A DNA stretch of 64,000 nt from Buxus sempervirens (lineage: Eukaryota > Streptophyta > Magnoliopsida > Buxales > Buxaceae): positions 33,597,949 to 33,661,948 of the forward strand of contig OX387182.1 in the NCBI GenBank assembly GCA_947561395.2, given 5' to 3'. A program made the translations under genes and the position numbers. The notes below the pieces were generated by a model. It had not been told where the DNA came from. It saw only the letters and a list, made by a program, of their open reading frames with translations, and did not search any database. Positions 45,843 through 56,437 of this stretch are shown piece after piece (the first letter of the stretch is position 1; every line of letters starts with the position of its first letter).

Positions 45843-48357
45843 GGTATGTGTATCCGGCATATTTGACCGGATACAAATCGAAAAATTACGGATTTGCCCT
45901 TCGACTTGATTGATTCGACCGATTTGACACTTTTGGATATCTACGGATTGCCCCGCACGAATTTTGGTTTAGTCCTTGAGGTTTTTAGATATTTAAGATT
46001 TAGTCCCCGAGATATTTTGCTGCGTTGGTTGCCACGTGTGCAGTTCCTGCGCCACGTGTGCAGTTTCCGACTCTCGCTGCCCGGAAACTTCGACAGCTCA
46101 TATCTCCTTCATCTGATCTCAGATTTGAGCAAACTCAATTGCGTTGAACTCGTATCGGAGCCCTCTATTCAATGACATAAGTTTAAGCACTTGGCACGGG
46201 GTTCGAGGAAAAGTCAACTTTCGGCTCATCCTCCAGTTTGACCGCCCGTAGAACCCTCTTCCGGACTCCGATTCCAACAGACTCAGTTGCGTTGGAACTG
46301 TGTCGAGATTCTCTATCCAATGGTATAGGGCAAGGTACTTGGCACGGAAATCGAGGAAAAGTCAACTTTTTGCTCATCCTCAAGTTTGACCGCCCGCAGA
46401 ACCTTCATCCGAACCCCGATTCCAGCAAACTCAGTTGCATTGGAACCGTGTCGAGATTCCCTATCCATTGAGATGAAGCAAGGTGGCAGATTATCACTTG
46501 ATCAAAAGGTCAAATTTTGACCCATCAGGGTTTGACTTTTTGACCAGGGTTTGCATTTCTGGCTCTTTCGGGGGCGCAAAAATGAGGTGCTTACACATAC
46601 ATATTCCGATGTACCCCTCGTGTAACCCCCCTTGTCCCTTCTCTAAATGATTTTGGGCTGAGTGAATAATATGTGCTTGTGTGGTTTCTTGTTACAAATC
46701 ATGTTTGATAAGTGCTAGTTTTTTTTTTTAATTATACATGGCATACTCACGTCCCTTCTTCACATGATTTTTCAAAGTGTATGCTTCTCTTTTATCCATT
46801 GTTGTGAGGCTCCTTTAGCTGCTAGTAAAGTGCCATACATATCCCTTTCTTAGCTTCATGTCAATATTTATCAAGCATGTACATGCACCCGAATCTCACA
46901 AAGCATGCTTCATTTCTTTTTTTACCGTTTCCTGCATGTTAGCCATAATCCTATTCTCTTTTAGATACTACTTTGCCTACATGAGATTAATTCCTCATTT
47001 TTTGTACACTTCCCACATATTACTTACACCTCCACTTATTAAAAGCATGTTTAGGTCATTCCCGGTTTGTTCCACCACCTGATTTTTACATGCATGTAAA
47101 CACATGTTATGAGCACAACAAAATACATGCATATGCACTTGGGATGAAGAATGTTTCTTGAGTTCGTTGGGTTAGGCTTCTCTTATGCACTTTAGTTGTT
47201 GTTTCATGGAATGGAAGAAGCTAGAACAGGGACATTCTAGCCCTTGTTTGATGAATAGGTTCAAAAAGTGAAGAAGGTAAAACCTAAGCCTTCTCCCTTT
47301 CTTTTTGGTTTCTAAACACCCTAAAAGAAGACTAGGTGCCTCCACTTGAACCACGGTGGGCCCACACAGACCCCAAGCAAGCCCAAAACCCAAAGGATCA
47401 TTTCTCTGTGAAAAATTTCGAAAAGCTGATTTTTTATACTTTACCGAAAACTCAAGTCGACAAACAATTTTATTGCTAATAGCCGAATATTTATTTCGGT
47501 TAAGCTTAAATATAATATGACCAAAAATAATTTTCGGTTATATTACATTTTTGTTTAACCGAAATACATTTTCGGTTACACTTAAAAAATGCCAAAAACT
47601 GCATTTTTAGCCTTTATTCATTTATTGGTTTATTTTACTTGTACCAGGTCAATCAATAAGGTTTCTAGGTCAATCAGAAACCCAAAATGGGCGTTGGGCC
47701 TTCCAAGCCCAATTTGATCCACTTGTGGGCCTTCCAACGTGGCCCACATCCAGTCTAGCCCATACCAGGGCCCATTTTTATGATGGGTCCAAGGCCATTT
47801 GGTTAATTGCCTGTGGGCCAACTCCAAGCCCAACGGGCCGTTAAAAGCTTGAGTCCATTAATTTTGTAAATAAAATTAAATCCAAAATCAAATAACCTAA
47901 TCCAATAAAGGTTACCCAATAACCCTAATTGGGCCTTGGGCTTAACTTAAGTCCAACTTGGATTCCAATGAGCCTTCCAACGGGGCCCACATCGGACCCC
48001 TTTCACTAAGAGGCTAAAAAAGATAAAATCAATTAAACTAAAGGGGACGCACACCTTTGGTGGTCCCCACCCAGACCAAATAAAGTGCATGCTGGCTTAG
48101 GGAATGAGGGTGAGACTAAGTTGACTCGAACCAGGGAGACCCGAGGGACCCGTCAAACCGACGGGGTGAGCCGGGGTATGTTCGGACTTCCCCGGATGTA
48201 ACCGAGAACTTACCCAGAAACTCTAATAAGCCGCAGACCAGTCATGATAGACCCAGTTAGGTACCCTGGTGTCTGCCTACACCTCTCAGGCAGTGGCGAC
48301 TCCCGAGTATCCCGAGGCACGCACTCCCACATGCACCTCCATTGTGGGAAGCGCACA

Positions 48358-49873
48358 CTAAGCACTACCCGCTAGACACAACTCACAATCAAAAACATTT
48401 ATTAACTTGATAATACATAAATCAATAACGAACCGCCATACGAGGAGATATAAACATGTCAATAACAAACCCCATACGAGGAGACACCAACATGTCGAAT
48501 AATGTGTCTACAATCATCACCAAAATCTCGGTTGCAACCCAACAGATATTTAAAATAACAAAAATCAGGTCTTAAATAGAGTTCCAAATCTTTAAAACAA
48601 GATAAGTATGAAACCATGTCATCGTTACCAAAATATGCCAAATTATTTGATTAATTATTAAACTGTAATTTATTAGTGGGAACACTCCTAATTTACCCAT
48701 ATGAAAGTGTTAAGTTATTAGCCAAATCAGTATTTTATGATTTACTAAGATTCATCCCCTAGTTGGTTGTTATTCTAGATATTCACTAAAGAATACCCAA
48801 ACTTCCCTTTTTAAGAACCTAAGGTGTCAAAATTTATTAGCTTTGATGTTTAACTCTTCCAGGGGTAAATCTAGGTCTGTGGTGAAGTTTAGGAATAGCT
48901 GAAACTACCCAAAATTAAATCTAAATAGATTGTGACCTCTTTCTACTCATAACCTCTCCGAAAATTTCATCTTTACAAACATCGTCCCAAATTACTATCC
49001 TTTAATCCAAATTTAATTCCGCCACTTCCTACATCTCATATTAACCTAATTACAAGTGTTACAACTTTAAAATTCCAAAAAAAATCATTAAAAATTAGAT
49101 CTGGGCTCGAATCCCAAAATCTGGAAATTCTGACATAGGTCGCTTGAATGGGCGCTCGAGCGACCTGACGGACGTTGGTGAATTGGTTTCTATTAAAATA
49201 CACAGGTGGGGCACCTGTATTGGCGCTCAAGCAGTTTTTTGAGCACTCGACCACATTTCTTAATTTTTCTGGGTTTTACATATTTCTGAAATCTCTAAAT
49301 TTTTATAGTTTTAATTTGTGTCTAAACATATGAATTTCCTTCTAAACTACTTCTGAGACAACCCTAATCTAATCCCATTGACTATGCATTTATCTAATTT
49401 TTCTCACTAAATTTAATCTCTCATGATTAATACTTTTCTAGGTTCTCAAAGAGGGTATAAAGCAAAAAGGAATCAGGATTTTAAATCATCCAATTCTTCA
49501 AACGAAATCTAAATCAGATTAAACTACGATTAATCCTCTGAAACACATGAAAATCATGCAATCTCCAATTTTCTAAAGGGGTTGCTACTTGCCTCATTGT
49601 ATAAACCCAGATCTGCCGAAATCCCTATCTGTGTACCCATTTTCTGAGCTCTATCGCACCCCTTTAGGCTTCTCCAAATCAAATCTCTACCGTTCAGATT
49701 GAACTCCCTCATGTGTAGATCAAAACCTCAAAATTTCAGGTCGATCCAATGGTTGGATCTCCTTAGATCTTCACGCGAACAGGGCTGGTCGGCCATCTGC
49801 AGCACTTCTTCTTCTTCCTAAAACTCTCTTTCCTTTTCTCTCTTCTTTCCCCTTTTTTTTCTCCAGGCCTAGG
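48358..49873 (-). mobile_element. Old Gypsy LTR, third piece
   Basis: Continues the minus-oriented LTR. It has two CATACGAGGAGA repeats (48437, 48472), a GC-rich cassette with CGCTCGAGCGACC (49125-49255), and a pyrimidine-rich run (49800-49865). No gene seen. Confidence 0.6.
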
Positions 49874-52252
49874 TGTTAGCACCTGATTTTTGTACCCCCA
49901 AAATAAAGAAAAATGAAAAGTCAAACCCTGAGGGGATCAAAAATTGACTTTTTGATTCAAGTGAATTTGGCCATCAAATTTCATCTCATTGGAAAGAGCA
50001 TTTCGACACGATTCTAACGCAACCGAATTTGCTGGAATCGGAGTCCAAACGAGAAAGATATGAGCTGGTCAAACTTTTGGGGAACAAAAAGTTGACTTTT
50101 TGCTCGACCCCAATTCAGCTGCCAAACTTGACCCTAGTGGACAGGTGGTTCCGAACCGGTTCCAACGACACTAAGTTTGCTCAAATCGGACACCGAATGA
50201 AGAAGTTACGAGCAGTTGAAGTTTCAAAAAAACTGCCCATGTGGCAAAAAGGGCAGCAAAAATGCAACAAACCAATAAGATAAATAAGATAAATGTGTTT
50301 AATAATATTTTAATAAAGAGAATCTCGCTTTTTAATAAAATAATCGTAAAAATCGGATAAGAATCTTGCAAAAAACCAAATTGAATAAAGTTTTGAAGTC
50401 CAAACATTTAAAAAACGTGCTGGACCGTATTTCAATTACGGGTAGGGCATGCCCGTATTTGAAATACGGGCAAGATTCTCTAAGCAGACACGCGTCGCTG
50501 TACGGCGAAACACGCGTCCCGTACGGCGGATTCGCGAGATTTGTAAATATTCGTTTTGTGCCCGTATTTGAATTACGGGCAAGGCAGCCCGTATTTGAAT
50601 TACGGGCAGGGTATGCCCGTACTTCAAATACGGGCACGTCCCTTCTTGCCTATAAATAGAGAGGCCACCCCCCTCATTTGAAGAAGCCATAACTGAAGGC
50701 CTCCTCCCTCTCCCTTTCCTGCTAGCCACGTCCAAGCTCTGCCCAGTTGCCGCCACCCCTAAAACCAAATCTTTTTTGTTCCCAAAGTACCCCTCCCTCA
50801 CCAAAACCATGTCTAAGCTTTTCTTTTTTATCCTTTGAATATCAAGGATCCACCAAACCTCTGCCAAAACCATTCCAAGAAATCCCAGAGGACGCGGAAG
50901 CGCTGCCCAATTCTATCGGAATCAACAAATAATATTACTGTAAGTATGTTAAATTTTATGATATAATGTTATTGATTTCAATGTTTCTTCAAGTTTCTTT
51001 CCTACATTTTATTCTTATAATCACTAATCCCATTGCTGTTTTTTGAATGACATGAGAGACCAACTTCAGGAAGATGGTCATTATAAAAAAAAAAGGAGAT
51101 AGAGGAAGAAGGAAGAAATGATCTAAATGACACTTTAATCAACCAGTTTAACTACTCATTTTGTTTCTTTGAAAATGTATGTATTCTTGTAATATCTCCT
51201 CCTCTCTCTTGAATAAGGGATGTGGTTGGTTGAACAAACAAAAGAAGGAAAGAAGCTTAAGACTCAAAAGACATCAAAGGAGAAGAAAAGATGGCTTTGG
51301 AAGCCTAATGGAGCCAATACAATGTTTTGAAGAAACCCAAAAATTTAACCAAGGTATCTGGAACACTTGAAGGGGCCACGGAATTGATCCCAGGAAGAAT
51401 CGGCAGCAAAAGTGCAGAATAGGAGGCGCCCGTAAACTCAGAACGGTCCCGTCTAGACCGTGTTTACTTCACGGGCAAGCCCAACCGGAATTTGTCCACG
51501 GGCAAGGGTAGACCGTATGAAAAATACGGGCAATTGTAAAATAACCTAAAAAATGTAACTTTTCGGCCCGGTTGGATCTGTTCCGACCTGAACCGGCCCC
51601 TTTAACAATTTGGGCTATCTTCAGCCCACTTTTGGACCATGGGCCCAAATGAGCCCACCATGACCTCCTTTTGGCCCACATAAGTGGTCCACCTTAGAAT
51701 GGCCTATACCAGGCCTGTTTTCAACAAACAGGCCCAGGCCCTTTGAGCTTTGGCTAATGGGCCAAATCCAAGCCCACTAAGCCCATTTGTATCTGTAAAT
51801 AGCCTAAGTAAATAACCAAATGGGTTACCCAATAACCCAACTGGGCCCTAGGCCCAAGCATGGCAACCCACGGGTCTTCCAACGGGACTCGGGTCTGACC
51901 CACTTCACTTAAATAAATAAGAAGATAAAATCAAATAAAAAGGGACCCACACCTCCAAAGGGCCCCGCCAGACCCAATAAGCAGCATGCTGGTCTAGGAA
52001 GGGTGAACTTGACTCAAAAACCACGGAGACCCGAGGGACCCGTCAAACCAACGGGGCGGACCGGGGTGTCTTAAAGCTTCCCCGGACGTAACCGAGGACT
52101 TAGCTAGATCTCTAATAAGCCGCAGACCAGACTTAGACCCGGATAGGGCAAAACCGTGTCTGCCTGCACCTCTCAGGCAGTGGCTACTCCGAATGTCCCG
52201 AGGCACGCACTAAAAGTGCACCCGGAGTGCGATCTAGATTTAGGTGCGCACA
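49874..52252 (+). mobile_element. Solo LTR, Tat/Ogre-type
   Basis: 2379 bases, TGTTAGCACC to GGTGCGCACA, with a perfect target duplication CTAGG (49869-49873 and 52253-52257). Two repeat units about 148 bases apart (49987, 50135), CCCGTA/TACGGG palindromes (50420-50640), TATAAATA (50651-50658), a donor-like ACT|GTAAGT (50940), a second palindrome cluster of the same type (51425-51535), and a diverged GGGTCTTCCAACGGGACTC box (51872). Confidence 0.9.
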
Positions 52253-52462
52253 CTAGGCACGAATTTTCCTTCTCTTTTCCCCTCATTTTAGTCTAATTTC
52301 GAAACCCTAAACTCCTCTAAACCTCTCTTTTTATAGTCTCACTATTACGCAACCCTAATTAGGTTAACCTTACTTTAAACTCTAAAACTATTCCCTCTTT
52401 TACCCCTCTTCCCAAATTATTTCCTTTAAACTCTCTTTTAAAGTGTTTTCTAATTAATTTCG
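52253..52462 (-). mobile_element. Old Gypsy LTR, fourth piece
   Basis: Short AT-rich remainder between two Tat-type LTRs; contains CTCTTTTTATAGTCTC. The outer end of the LTR is not visible. Confidence 0.45.
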
Positions 52463-53940
52463 TGTCTTAGCACCTCATTTTTGCACCCTCTAGGAATACA
52501 AAAAATGAAAATCCTAACTAAAAAGTCAAACTCTGAGGGGTCAAAAAGTTGACTTTTTGATCTGATGCAAATTAGCCACCCTGCTTCTTCCCTTTGAAAA
52601 CGAGATTCCGACACGATTCTAACGCAACTGAGTTTACTCGAATCGGAGTCCGGATGAAGAAATTATGAGCTGGTCAAACCTGGGGAAAGCAGAAATTGCC
52701 TTTCTGCTCAAGCCCAATTCAGCTGCCCAACTTGATCCCAAAGGGCAGAAGATCCCGACACGCTTCTGACGTAACTGAGTTTGCCGGAATCAGAGTCCCG
52801 GAGAAGAAGATATAAGCAAAACTGGATCCCGAGACGCAGTTTTGCACTTCTGCTAAAAACCTGAATTTGCTGCCAAACTCTAACTCAGTGGATAATGAAT
52901 CTTGACCTGATTCCAATGCCACTAAGTTTGCTAAAATCGGACATCAGATGAGAAAGTTATGGCAAGTCAAAGTTTCAGAAAAATTGCCCATGTGGCGCAG
53001 AAGCAAAAAAGGACAAAACAAATAAAAATCGAGAATAAAATAATCATTTTTGCTCATGCGCAATCTCAGCAAATCTGCCAGCTGGCACTATGGATAAGGA
53101 TGGATCCGCATAGTATGTACGGACAGGGCACGTCCGCACATACTATGCGGACGCGCACGTTTTAATTGCGCGGATTTCAAATCTCTTCCCATTTTGACGA
53201 ATTTTGACGATTTTCTTATTTATTTAAATCTCTTCCCATTTTCAAATCTCTTCCAATTTTGACGAATTTTCTTATTTAGTGTCCTGACAGCACACTAAGT
53301 GCGGTCAGGACATGTTTTTCTCTATAAAAAGGGCCCACAGCCCCCATTGTCCAAGGTTCTCTCCTCCACCCTTCATCCCCACAAGACCTTTGACGATATG
53401 TCCCTTTCACCCTAATACCCCACCAAATTCCCAAAATACCCTTGAAATTCCTTCCTTCTTCTCTTCTTTCCTTCCTATTCATTACAAGAGGACAAGAGGA
53501 GGATTTTTGGAGTCAAAGAAGGCTTCCAAGTTGCCGTTCACATCATCTAGAACACCATCACTTCTTTCAAGAATAAAGGTAATTCCAAGGTTAGTCTTCT
53601 TGTCAACTTTTGTTTCATATATGTAAAAATGAGTGTGTTACAAGCATGGCTTGGTCTTAAACTACTTTGAGCACTCTTTTATCATGATTTCTCACCTCCT
53701 CTTCTTTTGCAAGTAATCGGAGTCCCCATGGTAAAGGGGAGACTCCGTACAAAAATGGGAGGAGAGCTATTCTTGTAGAATAAGGAAGTGTCACTCAAGC
53801 AAGCTCCCTTGTGTTTATCCTTTTGCTGTTATTTTTATGATAGGCGTTTGTCCTCTTTCAACATCTGCTGTAACCCTAATTTATCACCCTCTTCCCCTTC
53901 CCTTATGGAGTTATTTGTTGTTTCCTGCTTACACAATAGT
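52463..53940 (+). mobile_element. Tat/Ogre-type LTR, 5' part
   Basis: Starts near TGTCTTAGCACCTC. Three units about 147 bases apart (52592, 52739, 52885), two large palindromes (14-base arms at 53105-53151; TGTCCTGAC/GTCAGGACA at 53280-53312), TATAAAAA (53323-53330), and a donor-like AAG|GTAATT (53579). A Gypsy solo LTR interrupts it at 53941. The continuation after 56438 is short and unclear. Confidence 0.72.
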
Positions 53941-54529
53941 TGTAACGCCCCGGATCCGTGTTGTTCATTAAAGATATAACACGTCTCACGGAGGTTAGGC
54001 AAGGATCGTTAATCAATTTATGATCGCTGGATAATCATACATCTATAACCTAACAGAGTGCACATTTCCATTTATGCAATATTGTAACATTTAAACTGAA
54101 CTGAAATCATATGGTTCATCCCCAATTACTTTAATACATCTCAATTAATTCAAGTTCTCAAATTCGGAACAGATAACCTACAAGTCTAAGGAAGGTAATA
54201 GTAGTCTTCCTCCCTATATGCCTCAGCAGGATCTACCCCAGTAATCGCCTCACCACGAGTATCTGAAAAAATAGAACAGCAACAGAGTGAGATACGAATA
54301 TCTCAGCGAGTAGCACATGCATGCAGAAATAGTTGAATCACATTTTAAAACTATGCATCGACAACACTACAATACGTTTAAACAACCAACATCAATTTCC
54401 CAAGTTCAAGTCAAACAAATCACATCTCAGTTAAATACAATAACACATCGATTGGTCAATGTCATGACTATCGTTTGGTTGATAAATTAAACATGCCAAG
54501 TAGACACTCCACACCTCCATGTACACAGT

Positions 54530-54650
54530 TCCGGCCTACTCAGGGTTTCGGATACTCTGAAATGACGGCCTACTCAGGGTTTCGTCATCCAATGCAGGCC
54601 TACTCCCCGGGTTTCTGCATTGACAACCAAGCCTACTCAGGGTTTCTGGC
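54530..54650 (-). repeat. Same-loop hairpin array in Gypsy solo LTR
   Basis: Three clear stem-loops and one weak one around GCCTACTCAGGGTTT: TCCG/CGGA (54530-54552), ATGACG/CGTCAT (54562-54588), CAATGCAG/CTGCATTG (54590-54622, loop slightly longer), and CCA/TGG (54627-54648). Confidence 0.85.
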
Positions 54651-55255
54651 TGCTCTACACCGGTCGTGGCAACACACAAGGCCATGCAATTCCAACAACC
54701 AACAATAACATCACATTACTAAGCTTAAACATCTGGATCCAGGACAAGCTAGACCAAAACAGTAAACATCGTATAATCTCGATTTCAATATCAAAACAAA
54801 ACCATTCATTCCACATCATGTAAGAACTCATCACAATTCATCACCTGTCCCTCTGGACCAAGCAGTACCTCAAGTACATTCAGTATTTTCTCATTTCCAT
54901 AACACAAGTCATATGAAAGTAAAACTCAATCCATTCATACCAAAGAAAACCTTTCAATACGTATAAAGTTTCCAACAAGTGAAACCAGAAATACAAGAAC
55001 TTCTCAATCAAAACAGTGTATAGAATAAGGAAAAGTAACTGGTAACTCTTACTAGTTTGGTGTCCGGCACAATACTCATAAGCAACCTAAACTCAACTTA
55101 AAACTCATAAGATGTTCACAAATTTTTCCTCTATTAATTTCATAGGCAAAATGGTTTCCCAGGTTCCTAACCAAGTGAATAGTGAAGTGGTTTAACCCCT
55201 AAGTAATGCAAATACTCTTGGTCAAATCAGAAATTCCATTTCGGTAAGCAAAATA

Positions 55256-55530
55256 GGTCTGCCGCTCACCTATTGAGGTGGGCGCGAGGTGAGCGCCGGT
55301 CGGCGGTGAAGAAAAAGGGCAAAATCGACCTGCCGCTCACCCGACGCTAGGTGAGCGCGAGATGAGCGCGAGATGGGCGTGAGGTGGGCGCGAGATTCGC
55401 GCGAGATGGGCGCCTCGTTTTCTACTTCGCGCGAGATGAGCGCGAGGTGGGCGCGGGATCGGCGGTAGGTCATTATTAACGGGGCGCCTACCTCCGAGGT
55501 GAACGCCGGTGAGCGCGAGGTGAGCGGATA
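55256..55530 (-). repeat. GC-rich GAGCGC cassette
   Basis: Dense short repeats of GGTGAGCGCGAGATGGGCGC type, in an otherwise AT-rich LTR. Equivalent cassettes of different sequence occur in the other Gypsy LTRs. Confidence 0.8.
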
Positions 55531-56437
55531 CCCCCTGTGGTTTTCATTTCTCTGTTATTTTGAGATCTACATGACTGGCCGGTTTGTGAAGGTCTGTAAC
55601 TACTCCAGTACACTCCTAATACTCCCAGAAGACTTCCCAACCATATTTGAAATTAATCTAAACACTTTCATTTTCAATTATAATTTCAATCCGGAGACTC
55701 TGTTCATGTAACTTTCCGAAAACCAGAAAAACCCAGAAAACTCACACAATCACTTTATATGTAACCCATGCATCAGAATAATCTCGAAAGAAACAGAAAA
55801 ACACAATCCCAGTTGTAAAACAGTGCTACTCACCTGAGTGTGCTTATTCTCGAATGGTAAAACCTCGACCGATCACTTCTCCGGCCACGCACGCGAATGA
55901 AAAGTCTACCGAAACTAATCTTCTCGAGCAGAGAGAAATAACCCAATGAATTTCAGCTCCGAACTCCTTCTTCCAGCACTTGCGATTTATGGTTCTTCAC
56001 GAACAGAAGCCCTAGTCGCCACTCCAGCCGAATCGCGAGTTCGCCTGATCTCCAGACTTAACGAAAATGTTTCCGTAAGTATACGCGTATTTCGTTTAAA
56101 ACTAAAAACCCTACTTTCCCTTATTTGCTCATTTAACACTTACCTTGCGAGATGTATACTCCGGTGGATCAACCCTTTTAACCCCTTGATCCTATGCATG
56201 CTCGCCCACCGAAGATACTACATGTTCAACATCTATTCGCGTTAATAATCACATAACTACACCTTAATAATACCAATGATAATACTACGATTTTTCGGAA
56301 AAATGGCTATATAACGCCTGTACATATGAGTATGGGCTAAGCCCTCAAACCACAAAATAACCTGATAAACACAGTTTATACATCAGAATAAATATCTAAA
56401 TAAATAAATAAATACTCACAAAATTCAGGTTCTTACA

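Larger units (their letters stand above)
42604..46595 (-). mobile_element. Solo LTR, Tat/Ogre-type, carrying a hAT MITE
   Basis: Plus strand TGTGCGCGCG to GAGGTGCTTACA, with a perfect target duplication CATAC (42599-42603 and 46596-46600). Without the MITE and its target copy it is 3629 bases, matching the 3632-base LTR at 15950. On the minus strand: three units of about 148 bases (46163-46500), GTATCCGG palindromes (45262-45480 and 45846-45880), TATAAAAG (45247-45254), a donor-like CAG|GTAAGG (44963), GGGCC boxes (43491, 42960), and a second GTATCCGG cluster (43632-43709). Confidence 0.9.
40890..48357 (+). mobile_element. Solo LTR, Tat/Ogre-type, split by another solo LTR
   Basis: TGTTAGCACC to AAGCGCACA with a perfect target duplication CTAAG (40885-40889 and 48358-48362). 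Net length is about 3471 bases after removing 42604-46595 and its duplicated target. Four units of about 147 bases start at 41015, 41162, 41308 and 41454. GTATCCGAC palindromes (41818-41942), TATAAAAA (41948) and a donor-like AAG|GTGAAC (42257) follow. The 3' half has a different palindrome family (AACCGAAAT, 47450-47590) and GGGCCTTCCAACG boxes at 47727 and 47970. Confidence 0.88.
53941..56437 (-). mobile_element. Solo LTR, Ty3/Gypsy (Del/Tekay-like)
   Basis: 2497 bases, plus strand TGTAACGCCC to GGTTCTTACA, with a perfect target duplication ATAGT (53936-53940 and 56438-56442). Contains the conserved block GAGATACGAATATCTCAG (54290-54307), a hairpin array with loop GCCTACTCAGGGTTT (54530-54650) and a long GC-rich cassette of GAGCGCGAGRTGGGCGC words (55256-55530). 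Confidence 0.9.
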
